Shown: positions 18,235 to 28,476, numbered from the stretch's first letter. The stretch is 64,000 nucleotides of DNA from Bacillota bacterium (GCA_014896375.1 JADBKN010000008.1:1-64000); one strand, 5' to 3'. Notes: generated by a model not told the origin, from the sequence alone. Program-made: numbers and translations.

Positions 18235-18265
18235 GAAGGCCCGACCGCCATGGGAGGCGTGCGTC

Positions 18266-18580
18266 GTGAAGGTGTCGCACGGGCAAGTGCATGAGGCCGC
18301 TCAGGCGTACTTGCGGGAACTGCAGCGGGCCGCGCGCCGCGAGGGAGGCCCGGCACCGGCTGGGGCGCCGCCGCAGGACGGCGTGGTGCTCAGCCGTGAT
18401 GCCAAGGAGGCGCGGCGCTGGCTGGACCGGCTGGCCGCCCTGCCGGACCTCGACCCGTCGCGCCTGGCCGATTTGAAACAGCGCGTCGCGGACGGCACGT
18501 ACGCCCCGGACGCATCCGCCATCGCCGACCAGATCCTGGCGCGCTCCCTTGCGGACCGCCTGGCGGGCGGTCGCGCATGA
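18266..18580 (+). CDS. flgM: Anti-sigma-28 factor
   Basis: FlgM binds and holds the flagellar sigma factor until the hook is finished, then is exported. The 104-residue product shows the family C-terminal pattern RLADLKQRVADGTYAPDA followed by AIADQILARSLADRL, the sigma-binding helices. GTG 18266 follows GGGAGGCG. Overlaps flgN by ATGA. Size and position before flgN-flgK match Bacillus. Confidence 0.93.
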   Translation: MKVSHGQVHEAAQAYLRELQRAARREGGPAPAGAPPQDGVVLSRDAKEARRWLDRLAALPDLDPSRLADLKQRVADGTYAPDASAIADQILARSLADRLAGGRA

Positions 18581-19068
18581 CGGCCCTGGAAGCGCTGCAG
18601 GCGGCGCTGGACGAGGAGCTGTCCGTCTACCGGGAGCTCCACCGCCTCACGCGCGAGAAGCGCCAGCAGATCCTGCAGGGCGACTGGCCGGGGCTGCGGG
18701 GGACCGTCGAACGGGAGCTCGAACTGCTCGCGCAGCTCGACCGTTGGGAGAGCCGGCGCCTCGCGGCCACGGCCGCGGTGGCCGCCGACCTCGACTTGGA
18801 ACCGCGCGCCACGCTGCAGGAGCTCACGCGCCACCTGCCCCCGGAGCCGGCCCGCGCGCTCACGGAGCGCCGCCTCGCCCTCCTCACGGTGATGGATGAA
18901 GTGGCGCGCCTCAACGCCACGAACGAGTCGCTTCTTTCGCAATCGCTCGCCTACGTGGACTTCTCCCTCAACCTTCTCCGCCGCGCCGCCGGCACGGCCT
19001 ACGACGCCGCGGGCCGCGCGCAGCCGGCCGTCGCGCCGGCGCCGGCGCGCTGGCAGCGGAGGGCCTGA
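18577..19068 (+). CDS. flgN: FlgN-family export chaperone for hook-associated proteins
   Basis: Cytoplasmic chaperone that delivers FlgK and FlgL to the flagellar exporter. The 163-residue product is almost wholly helical, with FlgN-type segments LHRLTREKRQQILQGD and ARLNATNESLLSQSLAYVDF. Its ATG overlaps the flgM stop, and flgK starts two bases after its stop, the standard flgM-N-K arrangement. Sequence identity in this family is low, so context carries much of the call. Confidence 0.9.
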   Translation: MTALEALQAALDEELSVYRELHRLTREKRQQILQGDWPGLRGTVERELELLAQLDRWESRRLAATAAVAADLDLEPRATLQELTRHLPPEPARALTERRLALLTVMDEVARLNATNESLLSQSLAYVDFSLNLLRRAAGTAYDAAGRAQPAVAPAPARWQRRA

Positions 19069-19070
19069 CG

Positions 19071-20492
19071 ATGCGCAGCACGTTCTTCGGGCTGGAGACG
19101 GCGCTGCGCGCGCTGGAAGCCCAACGGGGCGCGGTGGACGTCACGGCGCACAACGTCGCCAACGCGAGCACCCCGGGCTACCGGCGGCAGGTGGCGCGGC
19201 TGCAGGCCACGCCGCCCTACCGCCCGGCCGACATGGACGGCCCCACCGGCGCCGGCTCCTGGGGCACCGGGGTGGCGATCGTCGACATCTCCAGCGCGAG
19301 GGACGCCTTCCTCGACCGCCAGGTGCGCGCCCAGTCCGCCTGGCAGGGCCGCTACGACGCGATGGACAAGGCGCTGGGGGAGATCGAGGCCACGCTGAAC
19401 GAGCCCAGCTCCACCGGCCTCGGATCCTCTCTGGACGCCTACTGGAAGGCCTGGCAGGCGGTGGGCGACGATCCCTCCAACCTGGCCGCGCGCCAGGTGC
19501 TCTTGCAGACGGCCGCGGCGCTGGGCGAGGACTTCACTCACCTCGACCAGCAGTGGATCTCCGTGCGCGACGACGTCGACCGCCAGATCCAGGACCAGGT
19601 GGCGCAGCTCAACCGCCTGGCGCAGCAGGTGGCGGAACTCAACCGCGACATCGCCGGCGTCAAGGCCATGGGCCAGAACCCGAACGACCTCATCGACCAG
19701 CGCGACGACCTACTCAGCCAGATGGGGCAGATCGCCCCGCTGCAGACGCGCCTGAACGACGACGACACGGTCGACGTGTGGGTGCAGGGCTACGCGCTGG
19801 TCAGCGGCGCGCGCGCGGATGCGGTCACGGTCACGGTGGGCGGCGGCTCGCTGTCGCTCGCCTGGCAGTCCACGGGCGCCACGCTGGCGCTCCCGCGGGG
19901 ATCCGCCGGCTCCCTGGGCGGGCTGCTCGACCTGCGCGAGGCCGTCATCCCCGGCTACCGCGCGCAGCTGGACGCCATCGCGCAGGCGGTGGCGAACGCC
20001 ACGAACGCGCTGCACCGCACGGGCTACGACCTCAACGGCAATCCCGGTCTGGACGTGTTCAACTACACCGCCGGCGGCCCGGCGCAGCCGGTGCTCCTTC
20101 AGCTGAACCCAGCGCTCGTGGGGCGTCCGGAGCGGGTCGCGGCCGCGGCGCAGCCGGGCGCGAACGGCGACGGCACGGTGGCGCTTGACATCGCCGCCGC
20201 CGTGGACCAGCCGGGGACGGTGGGCGCGGCCAGCATCCACGAGGCGTACCGCGGGCTTGTGGGGCAGGTCGGCGCGGACCGCCTGGAGGCCGGCACGCGC
20301 GCGGAGAACGCCCAGGCGCTCTTGCAGAACCTCGAGGTCCAGCGCCAGTCGGCGGAGGGCGTGTCGCTCGACGAGGAGATGGCGCGCCTCGTGCAGTACC
20401 AGCAGGCCTACCAGGCGGCGGCGCGCACGCTGACCGCCATCGACGACATGATCGGCACCGTGGTGGAGCGGCTGGGCCGCGCGGGCCTGTAA
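19071..20492 (+). CDS. flgK: Flagellar hook-associated protein 1
   Basis: First junction protein between hook and filament. The 473-residue product begins with the rod/hook N-terminal motif AHNVANASTPGYRRQ, has the FlgK helical segment DQVAQLNRLAQQVAELNRDI, and ends SLDEEMARLVQYQQAYQAAA, the FlgK C-terminal signature. ATG 19071 follows GCGGAGGG. It is somewhat shorter than many FlgK proteins because the variable middle is small. Confidence 0.95.
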   Translation: MRSTFFGLETALRALEAQRGAVDVTAHNVANASTPGYRRQVARLQATPPYRPADMDGPTGAGSWGTGVAIVDISSARDAFLDRQVRAQSAWQGRYDAMDKALGEIEATLNEPSSTGLGSSLDAYWKAWQAVGDDPSNLAARQVLLQTAAALGEDFTHLDQQWISVRDDVDRQIQDQVAQLNRLAQQVAELNRDIAGVKAMGQNPNDLIDQRDDLLSQMGQIAPLQTRLNDDDTVDVWVQGYALVSGARADAVTVTVGGGSLSLAWQSTGATLALPRGSAGSLGGLLDLREAVIPGYRAQLDAIAQAVANATNALHRTGYDLNGNPGLDVFNYTAGGPAQPVLLQLNPALVGRPERVAAAAQPGANGDGTVALDIAAAVDQPGTVGAASIHEAYRGLVGQVGADRLEAGTRAENAQALLQNLEVQRQSAEGVSLDEEMARLVQYQQAYQAAARTLTAIDDMIGTVVERLGRAGL

Positions 20493-20525
20493 GCGGCCGG
20501 CCGCAGCGGGTGGGGAGGAGACCTC

Positions 20526-21416
20526 GTGCGCGTCACATCCAGCATGGTGTACCAGCAGGTGCTCGGCGACCTTCGCCGCGCGCAGACCCGGCTGGCGCAG
20601 CTCCAGGAGCAGATGGCCTCGGGGCGGCGCATCAACCGCCCGTCGGACGATCCGTCCGGCGTCCAGTACACGCTGGACCTCTCCCATGGTGTGGCGCAGA
20701 ACGAGCGCTACCTCGCCAACGCGCAGGCCGCCCAGGACCGGCTCGACACGACGGACCAGGCGCTCTCCAGCATCGGCGACCTCATCACGCGGGCGCGCCA
20801 GCTGGCCATCCAGGGAAGCGACAGCTCCCTCCCCCTCTCCGCCCACCGCGCGCTGGCGGCGGAGGTGCGCCAGCTGCGGGACCAGCTCGTCGACACGGCG
20901 AACACGGAGATGGCCGGCCACTACCTTTTTGCCGGGGCCCGCGACGACACGAAGCCCTGGAGCGTGGACCCGGTCACCGGCCTCCTCCAGTACGCCAACG
21001 CCGCCTACCCGCAGACGATCGTGCGGGAGATCGGGCCCGGCGTGCGCGTGCCGGTGAACGTCGACGCCTCCAAAGACATTCAGGACCTCTACACCGCGCT
21101 CGACAAGCTGGCGCAGGACCTCGACGCGCAGGACGTGACCTCCGTCTCCGGAGCGGACCTCACCGAGATCTCGCGCCTGCAGGACGCCTTCCTGCAGCAC
21201 CGCGCGGTCGTGGGGGCGCTCTCCGCGCGCATGCAGATGGCCATCGACCGGCTGGGCGCGGCCGGCTTCGAGCTGCAGAAGCTCTTGAGCGACACCGAGG
21301 ACGCGGATGTGACGAAGACGGTGATGGACGCCCTGCAGAGCGAGAACGCGTATCGCATGGCGCTCCAGGTGGGCGCGCGCCTCCTCCAGCCCACGCTGCT
21401 CGACTTCCTGCGCTAG
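20526..21416 (+). CDS. flgL: Flagellar hook-associated protein 3
   Basis: Second junction protein, with a flagellin-like D0/D1 fold. The 296-residue product starts RVTSSMVYQQVLGDLRRAQ and has ASGRRINRPSDDPSG, the flagellin/FlgL N-terminal motif, and the ending ESENAYRMALQVGARLLQPTL-like C-terminal helix (SENAYRMALQVGARLLQP). GTG 20526 follows GTGGGGAGGAG. In Bacillus fliW-csrA-hag follow; here a sugar phosphomutase comes next. Confidence 0.94.
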   Translation: MRVTSSMVYQQVLGDLRRAQTRLAQLQEQMASGRRINRPSDDPSGVQYTLDLSHGVAQNERYLANAQAAQDRLDTTDQALSSIGDLITRARQLAIQGSDSSLPLSAHRALAAEVRQLRDQLVDTANTEMAGHYLFAGARDDTKPWSVDPVTGLLQYANAAYPQTIVREIGPGVRVPVNVDASKDIQDLYTALDKLAQDLDAQDVTSVSGADLTEISRLQDAFLQHRAVVGALSARMQMAIDRLGAAGFELQKLLSDTEDADVTKTVMDALQSENAYRMALQVGARLLQPTLLDFLR

Positions 21417-21472
21417 CCCCTCCGACGCCGCCGCGGCGAGTGGTATGCTCATCCGCGGGGGTGGGTGGGGGC

Positions 21473-22894
<1,422 letters not shown>

Positions 22895-22895
22895 C

Positions 22896-23594
22896 GTGAG
22901 CAAGCTGGCGCCGCTGGAGAGCCACCTGGAGGAACTGCGCTACCGCCTGATCGTGTCGCTGGTCGCCGTGGCGGCCGGCGTGGCGGCAGCCTGGTTCCGC
23001 GCGCCCTGGCTCCTTCACGAGGTGGTCCGGCGGCTCGATTCGCGCCTCGTCTTCGTGCAGCCGGGCGAGGCTTTCTCGGCCGTGCTCAACATCGCCATCG
23101 TGGCCGGCCTGGCGCTGGCCTCGCCGGTGGTGCTCTACCAGCTCGTGGCCTTCGTGGTGCCGGGGCTGACGCCCCGGGAACGACGCCTCCTCTATGCGGC
23201 GCTGCCGGCGGCCGCCGTGCTCTTCTTCTGCGGCGCGGCCTTCGCCTACGTGTACCTCGTGCCCTTCGCCTGGCGCTTCCTCCTGGGCTTCGCCACCCCG
23301 GACGTGCAGCCGTTCATCACCGTCTCGGCCTTTCTGAGCTTTCTCCTGGGGCTCGTGGTGCCGGTGGGGCTCGTCTTCGAGTGGCCGCTCGTCGTGCTCG
23401 CCCTCGCGCGCCTGGGGCTCGTCTCGCCCCGCGCGCTGCGCTCCGGCCGGCGCCTTGCCTACCTGCTGATCCTCATCGTGGCGGGGGCCGTGACGCCGCC
23501 GGACGTGACCTCGCAGATGCTCGTGAGCCTGCCGCTCTTCGTGCTCTATGAGGCCGGTATCCTGCTCAGCCGCTGGGCGTACCGCGAGCGATGA
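22896..23594 (+). CDS. tatC: Sec-independent protein translocase TatC
   Basis: Core membrane subunit of the twin-arginine translocase. The 232-residue product has the N-terminal motif LESHLEELRYRL and about six membrane helices, with the conserved periplasmic/transmembrane blocks SPVVLYQLVAFVVPGLTP ERR-like junction and GAVTPPDVTSQM. GTG 22896 begins one base after the preceding stop. No TatA gene was seen in the window, so the partner must be elsewhere. Confidence 0.94.
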   Translation: MSKLAPLESHLEELRYRLIVSLVAVAAGVAAAWFRAPWLLHEVVRRLDSRLVFVQPGEAFSAVLNIAIVAGLALASPVVLYQLVAFVVPGLTPRERRLLYAALPAAAVLFFCGAAFAYVYLVPFAWRFLLGFATPDVQPFITVSAFLSFLLGLVVPVGLVFEWPLVVLALARLGLVSPRALRSGRRLAYLLILIVAGAVTPPDVTSQMLVSLPLFVLYEAGILLSRWAYRER

Positions 23595-23638
23595 CGGCAT
23601 TCGACATAATTCGTGCCGCTTTCCCGTTCAGCACAGGG

Positions 23639-23699
23639 TTATCCACAACCCGCCCCCCGGATTTCCGGCTTGTGAACAGGGTTGTCCACATTATCCACA
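23639..23699 (+). promoter_or_regulatory. Cluster of three DnaA boxes
   Basis: TTATCCACA at 23639-23647, TTGTCCACA at 23682-23690 and TTATCCACA at 23691-23699, all on the plus strand, the last two directly abutting. Two are exact matches to the strong DnaA box. They lie in the 236-base gap between tatC and hpf, with no dnaA or dnaN nearby. Could be a DnaA titration or reactivation site or DnaA control of hpf. Confidence 0.75.
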
Positions 23700-23830
23700 G
23701 CTTTTCCGGTCGACGGCATTCTGTTACGAGCCCCGTCCGGACGTCGGCGGCGACAGGATGCGACACGCCGGAGGGGCGCGGGCGGGCGGGCTAGAATGGT
23801 CTTGAGAGGTCGGGTAAGGGGGGCGCGCCC

Positions 23831-24376
23831 ATGCCGGTGAACCTGCAACTGCACGGCAAGAACATCGAGGTCACGCCCGCGCTGCGAGAGTACGCGGAAA
23901 AGAAGCTCTCGCGGCTCGGCCGCTACTTCGAGGAGCCGCTCCACGTGCAGGTGAGCTTCGAGGTGGAGCGAGGACGGCACATCGTCGAGGTGACGGCGCC
24001 CGTGGCGGGCTACATCCTGCGCGGCGAGGAGGCGACGGCGGACATGTACGCCTCCCTGGACCGCGTCTGGGACAAGCTCGAGCGCCAGATCCACAAGTAC
24101 AAGACGCGCCTCAACCGCAAGGCCCGCCAGGACGGCGTGCCGCGCAAGGCTGAGCCGGCCCGCGCGGAGCACGAGGAGGCGGAGGCCGGGGAGGCGCCGC
24201 AGATCGTGCGCGTTAAGCGCTTCCACCTCAAGCCGATGCACGTCGATGAGGCCGTGCTGCAGATGGACCTCCTCGGCCACGACTTTTACGTGTTCCAGAA
24301 CGCGGAGACGGGCGTGGTCAACGTGCTGTACCGCCGCCGCGAGGGCGGCTACGGCCTGATCGAGCCCGCCCGCTGA
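23831..24376 (+). CDS. hpf: Ribosome hibernation promoting factor, long form
   Basis: Binds 30S subunits and pairs 70S ribosomes into silent 100S dimers when growth stops. The 181-residue product has the S30AE N-terminal domain (about 1-100; NLQLHGKNIEVTPALREYAE) and the C-terminal dimerisation domain (about 122-181; RVKRFHLKPMHVDEAVLQMD), which defines the long form of Bacillota. ATG 23831 follows GTAAGGGGGG; TAGAAT at 23792-23797 may be its -10. As in Bacillus it lies on the secA side of the flagellar genes. Confidence 0.95.
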   Translation: MPVNLQLHGKNIEVTPALREYAEKKLSRLGRYFEEPLHVQVSFEVERGRHIVEVTAPVAGYILRGEEATADMYASLDRVWDKLERQIHKYKTRLNRKARQDGVPRKAEPARAEHEEAEAGEAPQIVRVKRFHLKPMHVDEAVLQMDLLGHDFYVFQNAETGVVNVLYRRREGGYGLIEPAR

Positions 24377-24386
24377 AGGGCCCTGC

Positions 24387-25553
24387 ATGCCAGCGGGACA
24401 CGCGCCGCGCGTGCACGCGGTCATCTTCGAGGGAGGGCGCGCCGCGGGCCCGTGGACGGCCGCCATGGCGCGCGCGCGGGAGGCCGTGACGCTCCTGCGC
24501 GTGCGCCTGCTCCGCGCCGCCGGCGCCGAAGCCGTCTACGTGGTCAGCGACCGGCCGGCGCTCTTGGAGGCGGCGCGCGCGGCCGGCGCGGAGGCGCTGC
24601 CGAGCGTCCGGCCCTTCCGCTTCGGCCGGGAGCTGGCGCGCGCGGCGCGGCGGGCCGCGGCGGCCGGGCCGGGCACATGGCTCCTCTACTTCGGCGGGGG
24701 CGCCGCGGCCACGCTGGACCTCGACGGCTTACGGGAACTGATCGCGCACCTAAGGGAGCCGGACGTCGCCTGGCTCAACAATCCCCAGTCCCCGGACGTG
24801 TTTGCCGCGCCGGCCGCCGCGCTCGCGGGAGCGCGCGGCGCCTGGCCCTCGCGCGACAACGCGGCGGGCGAGTTCCTCGCGCGCGCCGGGCTGCGGCGGG
24901 CGCTCTGGCCGAACCGCGCCGCCCTGAACCTCGACCTGGACACGCCGGCGGACGCGTACGTGCTGCGCTGGCTGGCGGAGCGCGGTCTCGCGCCGGGGCC
25001 GGTGAGCGCGGACGCGGACCTGCGGCGCGCGCTGGCGGCCGTGCCGGCGGCGGGCGGCATGGGCGCGCGGCTGGAGGCCGTGGCGCGCGTGCTGCAGGAG
25101 GGCGGGGAACTCGCGCTCCTCGGGCGCGTCGCGCCGACGACCGTGCTGCGCCTCAACGAACGTTGGAAGTGCCGCGTGCGCGTCTTCTCCGAAGAGCGCG
25201 GCATGAAGGCGCTAGGGAGGGAGGCGGCGGGCGCCGTCCGCTCCCTTGTGGCCGAGTTCGTCGCGCGCGCCGGCCCTGAGGCGTTCTTCGCGGCCCTCGC
25301 GCGCGTGGCCGACGCCGCGCTCTTCGACACGCGGGTGCTCCTCGCCGCCTGGGGCTGCCGCGCCGGCGAGGAGGAGCGCTTCGCGGCCGATGCGGGCGAC
25401 CTGGACCGCGTCACCGACCCGCCCTTGGCCCGCTTCGCCGCGGCCGCGCACGGCGCGCCCCTGCCGGTGCTCCTCGGCGGCCACACGCTTGTCAACGGCG
25501 CCCTGTGGACGCTGTCGGACGCGCTTGCCCAAGCGGCCCCCAATTCGCGTTGA
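24387..25553 (+). CDS. Hypothetical protein with nucleotidyltransferase-like N-terminal half
   Basis: 388 residues. The first ~200 residues resemble MobA/CofC-type nucleotidyltransferases: HAVIFEGGRAAGPWTAAMAR at the start, a Rossmann-like alternation, and NLDLDTPADAYVLRWLAERG, similar to the D-x-DTPED motif of those enzymes. The usual GG-x-S-x-RMG-x-K loop is not evident, so activity is doubtful. The second half is mostly helical with LLGGHTLVNGALWTLSDAL near the end. It starts 10 bases after hpf. I do not recognise the full-length family; the similarity is by eye only. Confidence 0.65.
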   Translation: MPAGHAPRVHAVIFEGGRAAGPWTAAMARAREAVTLLRVRLLRAAGAEAVYVVSDRPALLEAARAAGAEALPSVRPFRFGRELARAARRAAAAGPGTWLLYFGGGAAATLDLDGLRELIAHLREPDVAWLNNPQSPDVFAAPAAALAGARGAWPSRDNAAGEFLARAGLRRALWPNRAALNLDLDTPADAYVLRWLAERGLAPGPVSADADLRRALAAVPAAGGMGARLEAVARVLQEGGELALLGRVAPTTVLRLNERWKCRVRVFSEERGMKALGREAAGAVRSLVAEFVARAGPEAFFAALARVADAALFDTRVLLAAWGCRAGEEERFAADAGDLDRVTDPPLARFAAAAHGAPLPVLLGGHTLVNGALWTLSDALAQAAPNSR

Positions 25554-25649
25554 GCGGAATTCCATGGAAGGATTGCCGAAATTGCGCTCGAATGTTTCCG
25601 GCGGAGGTCACTTTTTCTGTCGAGGGACACGCTGCAGCTCGAACGGTGG

Positions 25650-26222
25650 TTGAGCAGCCTGCCGGGTGTCCGCTCCGCGCGCGTCCTGCAGGGAGACGGC
25701 GGCGTGCAGCGCGTGCACCTGCTCATCACCGGGGACCCGGCCGCGGCGGTCAGCGACGCGCACACCCTGATCTACACACTCACCGGGCGGCGCCTGCCCG
25801 CGGACGCGATCGTCGTCACGCCCATCGGGGAGAGCGGCGGCTGGGACGAGTACGGGCGCTGGCGTCTGGCGGAGATCGGCGTGGTGCGTGACGAGGACGA
25901 GCGGATCGAGGTGACGGTGCGCCTCACGGAGGGGGAGCGCGCCACAACCGGGCTCGTGCGGGGGGCGGCGGAGCGGGAAGTGCGGCTGACGGCGCTGGCC
26001 GCGGTGGAGGCGCTGGAGGCGGCGCTGGGCGAGGGGGTGGCGCTGGTGTTGGGGGACCTGCAACGCCTGCGGCTGGTCGGGCAGCCGGCGTACGTGGCCG
26101 CCCTGCTGCTGGAGATGGACGGGGAGACGCGCACGCTTTTGGGAGTGGCCGCCGTGCAGGAGGACGACCGCACCGCGGCCGCCCGCGCCGTCCTGGACGC
26201 GGCCAACCGCGCCTTCCGATGA
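25650..26222 (+). CDS. Hypothetical protein, ACT-like N-terminal part
   Basis: 190 residues from TTG 25650, of unknown function. The N-terminal part (LPGVRSARVLQGDGGVQRVH, then HTLIYTLTGRRLPADAIVV) has an alternating beta-alpha-beta pattern. The frame stays open upstream, and a CTG at 25617 lies 9 bases after GGAGG (25603-25607), giving 11 more coherent residues; if CTG is used, the protein has 201 residues. It overlaps a small frame by ATGA. No signal peptide or membrane helix. Confidence 0.6.
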   Translation: MSSLPGVRSARVLQGDGGVQRVHLLITGDPAAAVSDAHTLIYTLTGRRLPADAIVVTPIGESGGWDEYGRWRLAEIGVVRDEDERIEVTVRLTEGERATTGLVRGAAEREVRLTALAAVEALEAALGEGVALVLGDLQRLRLVGQPAYVAALLLEMDGETRTLLGVAAVQEDDRTAAARAVLDAANRAFR

Positions 26223-26350
26223 GACGCGTGGACAGGCTTCAAGAGGATTTCCGCTTTTTCGGGTTTCCGGTCTCGCGCCCGAGCGAAGGGCCCGTGCACC
26301 CTATAGCGGAGTTTCGCCGGGCTAATGTGGGTCGAGGGGTTGTTTCTCAG

Positions 26351-26425
26351 ATGGTGCGTGTGCTGAAGGTTCTTGCGACGTTGGCGCTGCTGGCCGTTGC
26401 GGCCGGTGCGAGCTACCGCTGGTAA
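26351..26425 (+). CDS. Possible 24-residue hydrophobic peptide
   Basis: ATG 26351 to stop 26425 encodes a 24-residue peptide with a basic start (VRVLKV), a hydrophobic core (LATLALLAVAAGA) and a SYRW end. GAGGGG lies about 12 bases upstream. The same frame is open from an ATG at 26219 that overlaps the previous stop, so a 68-residue version is possible. It lies 70 bases before the HD-GYP gene. Whether it is translated cannot be judged from sequence alone. Confidence 0.35.
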   Translation: MVRVLKVLATLALLAVAAGASYRW

Positions 26426-26495
26426 GAGCGTGATCGCAAGACGCATGCATTAGACCCCGTGCGGGCCGAGACCGGAAAAGGATAGGAGGCGCGCT

Positions 26496-27893
26496 TTGCA
26501 ACCCTCGATCCACCGTCATCATTACACGCTACTTGTGGCGCTGGTGCTGGCGGACGCCGCCGCGGCCGCCTGGCTCTGGGACCCCTCGGTGCTCCTCGCC
26601 TGGCCGCTCTGGGCGCTCGTGGCCCTCACGGCCGTGGCGGAGGCGCTGCCGGTGGAGCTGCCGCAGGGCCGCGGTTCGGTGTCTGTGAGCTTCCCGCTGA
26701 TCTTCACCTCGTCGATGGTGCTCGGTCCATTCGCCGGCTTCGTCGTCGGCCTGCTCGGCACGCTTACGGCGGACGAGCTCCGCGGCCGCGTCCCCTGGCT
26801 GCGCATGGCGCTGAACCACCTGCAGCTGGCGCTGGCGGGCGCCGTCTCCGGGCTCGCGTACGTGTCTTTGGAGCGGCTCTGGGGCTCCCCATTGGGCGTG
26901 TGGACAGGGCTCCTGGCGGGAGGATTGCTCTACTTCATCGTCAACGCCGGGAGCGTATCTTTGATGGTGTCGCTGTACCATCGGATGTCGGTCCTACACT
27001 ATTTCAAGTCCAGCGTATTGGGCACGGTACCCAACTACCTCGCCCTCATCCCGATCTCCTACGTGATGGCCTCCGTGTACCAGTCGCTGGGCGTGGCCGC
27101 GCTCGCCGTCTTCTTCCTGCCGCTCCTTGTGGCGCGCCAGTCGTTCAAGCTCTATTCGGAGATGCGCCAGTCCTACCGGGAGATGATCGTCGCGCTCACG
27201 CGGGCGCTGGAGGCCAAGGACCCGTACACGGCCGGCCACGCGGAGCGCGTGAGCGGCATCGCCGTGCACCTGGGCAAGGTCATGGAGATGCCGGAGGAGG
27301 ACCTCGAGATCCTGGAGATCGTCGGGCTCCTGCACGACATCGGCAAGATCGCCGTGCCGGACTCCATCCTCAACAAGCGCGGCCGGCTCACGCCGGAAGA
27401 GTACGCACTCATGAAGAAGCACCCGGTGACGGGGCATGAGATCGTCCGCAACATCCACTTCCTGGGGAAGGGCCAGGAGTGGGTGCTGCACCACCACGAG
27501 CACTGGGACGGCCGCGGCTACCCGGACGGCCTGGCCGGGGAGGCGATCCCGCTGGGCGCGCGCGTGCTCTCCATCGCCGACGCCGCGGACGCGATGCTCT
27601 CCGACCGGCCCTACCGCCGCGCCATGCGGCTCATCGAGGCCTGCCGCCAGCTCGCGCGCGCGAGCGGCGAGCAGTACGACCCGACCGTCCTGCGCCGCTT
27701 CTTCGAGCTCTGCGCCGACGAGCGCTTCGCCAAGGAGATCCTGCGCCAGCCGGCGCCGATCTCCGCGGCGGAGCTGGGGGAGCTCATCGCTCTACCGGAG
27801 ATGGCGGCGGCACGCCGCGAGGCGGCCGCGGCGCGGCCGCGGGACTCCGCGCCCGCGGACGGCGGGGCGCCGGAAGGCTCCGAGCGCGCATGA
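26496..27893 (+). CDS. Membrane HD-GYP phosphodiesterase
   Basis: Hydrolyses cyclic di-GMP. The 465-residue product has a membrane region of about six helices (1-215) and a complete HD-GYP domain (about 230-410): EAKDPYTAGHAERV, LLHDIGKIAVPD with His280-Asp281, HHEHWDGRGYPDG with GYP at 341-343, and SIADAADAMLSDRPYR. TTG 26496 follows GGATAGGAGGCGC. Its membrane domain shares F-x-V-N-x3-V-x2-MVSL-x-H with the GGDEF protein at 15.3 kb. The C-terminal 60 residues are Ala/Arg-rich. Overlaps the next gene by ATGA. Confidence 0.93.
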   Translation: MQPSIHRHHYTLLVALVLADAAAAAWLWDPSVLLAWPLWALVALTAVAEALPVELPQGRGSVSVSFPLIFTSSMVLGPFAGFVVGLLGTLTADELRGRVPWLRMALNHLQLALAGAVSGLAYVSLERLWGSPLGVWTGLLAGGLLYFIVNAGSVSLMVSLYHRMSVLHYFKSSVLGTVPNYLALIPISYVMASVYQSLGVAALAVFFLPLLVARQSFKLYSEMRQSYREMIVALTRALEAKDPYTAGHAERVSGIAVHLGKVMEMPEEDLEILEIVGLLHDIGKIAVPDSILNKRGRLTPEEYALMKKHPVTGHEIVRNIHFLGKGQEWVLHHHEHWDGRGYPDGLAGEAIPLGARVLSIADAADAMLSDRPYRRAMRLIEACRQLARASGEQYDPTVLRRFFELCADERFAKEILRQPAPISAAELGELIALPEMAAARREAAAARPRDSAPADGGAPEGSERA

Positions 27894-28471
27894 TCTTCGT
27901 CTGGGCCCTTCTCGCCGCGGTGCTCGTCGGCCTCCTGCGCGGCGGGCGCGTGGGCCGCTTCGCCGACCTGGACGTGCGCCACTGGGGGCTCATCCTCCTG
28001 GGCTTCGCGGGCCGCTTCTTCCTCCACTGGGCGGGCTACGCCGGTTGGGGCTGGGTGGCGCCGTGGGCGGCCTGGATCCACGCCGCCTCGTACCTCTGCC
28101 TTCTCTACGCCCTTGGCGCCAACCTCCGCCTGCCGTACTTCTCCCTCGTGTGGCTGGGCACGCTGGCGAACTTCGCCGTCATCGCGCTCAACGGGGCGCG
28201 CATGCCCGTCGCGCGCCAGGCGCTCGAGGCCACCGGCCAGGGCGCGCAGGCCGCCTTCCTGCAGGGCGCCGGGGACTACATGCACACCCTCATGGCGCCC
28301 GCCACACGGCTCTGGTGGCTGGGCGACTGGCTCTACCTGCCGCCGCCCTTTCCGCGCCCGACAGCCTTCAGCCCCGGGGACGCGCTCGTGGCGCTCGGCC
28401 TCTTTCTCTTCGTCCAGCGCGTGATGACGGGCGCCGAGGCCGGCCGGTGGCGGCTCGAGCGCGCCGGCTGA
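27890..28471 (+). CDS. DUF5317-type membrane protein
   Basis: 193 residues with about five membrane helices. It shows the family features I know from DUF5317 proteins: an N-terminal [11 protein letters not shown] segment, [14 protein letters not shown] in the middle, and [15 protein letters not shown] before the last helix. Translationally coupled to the HD-GYP gene (ATGA), which suggests a joint role. No catalytic motif. Function unknown. Confidence 0.75.
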   Translation: MIFVWALLAAVLVGLLRGGRVGRFADLDVRHWGLILLGFAGRFFLHWAGYAGWGWVAPWAAWIHAASYLCLLYALGANLRLPYFSLVWLGTLANFAVIALNGARMPVARQALEATGQGAQAAFLQGAGDYMHTLMAPATRLWWLGDWLYLPPPFPRPTAFSPGDALVALGLFLFVQRVMTGAEAGRWRLERAG

Positions 28472-28476
28472 GTTCG

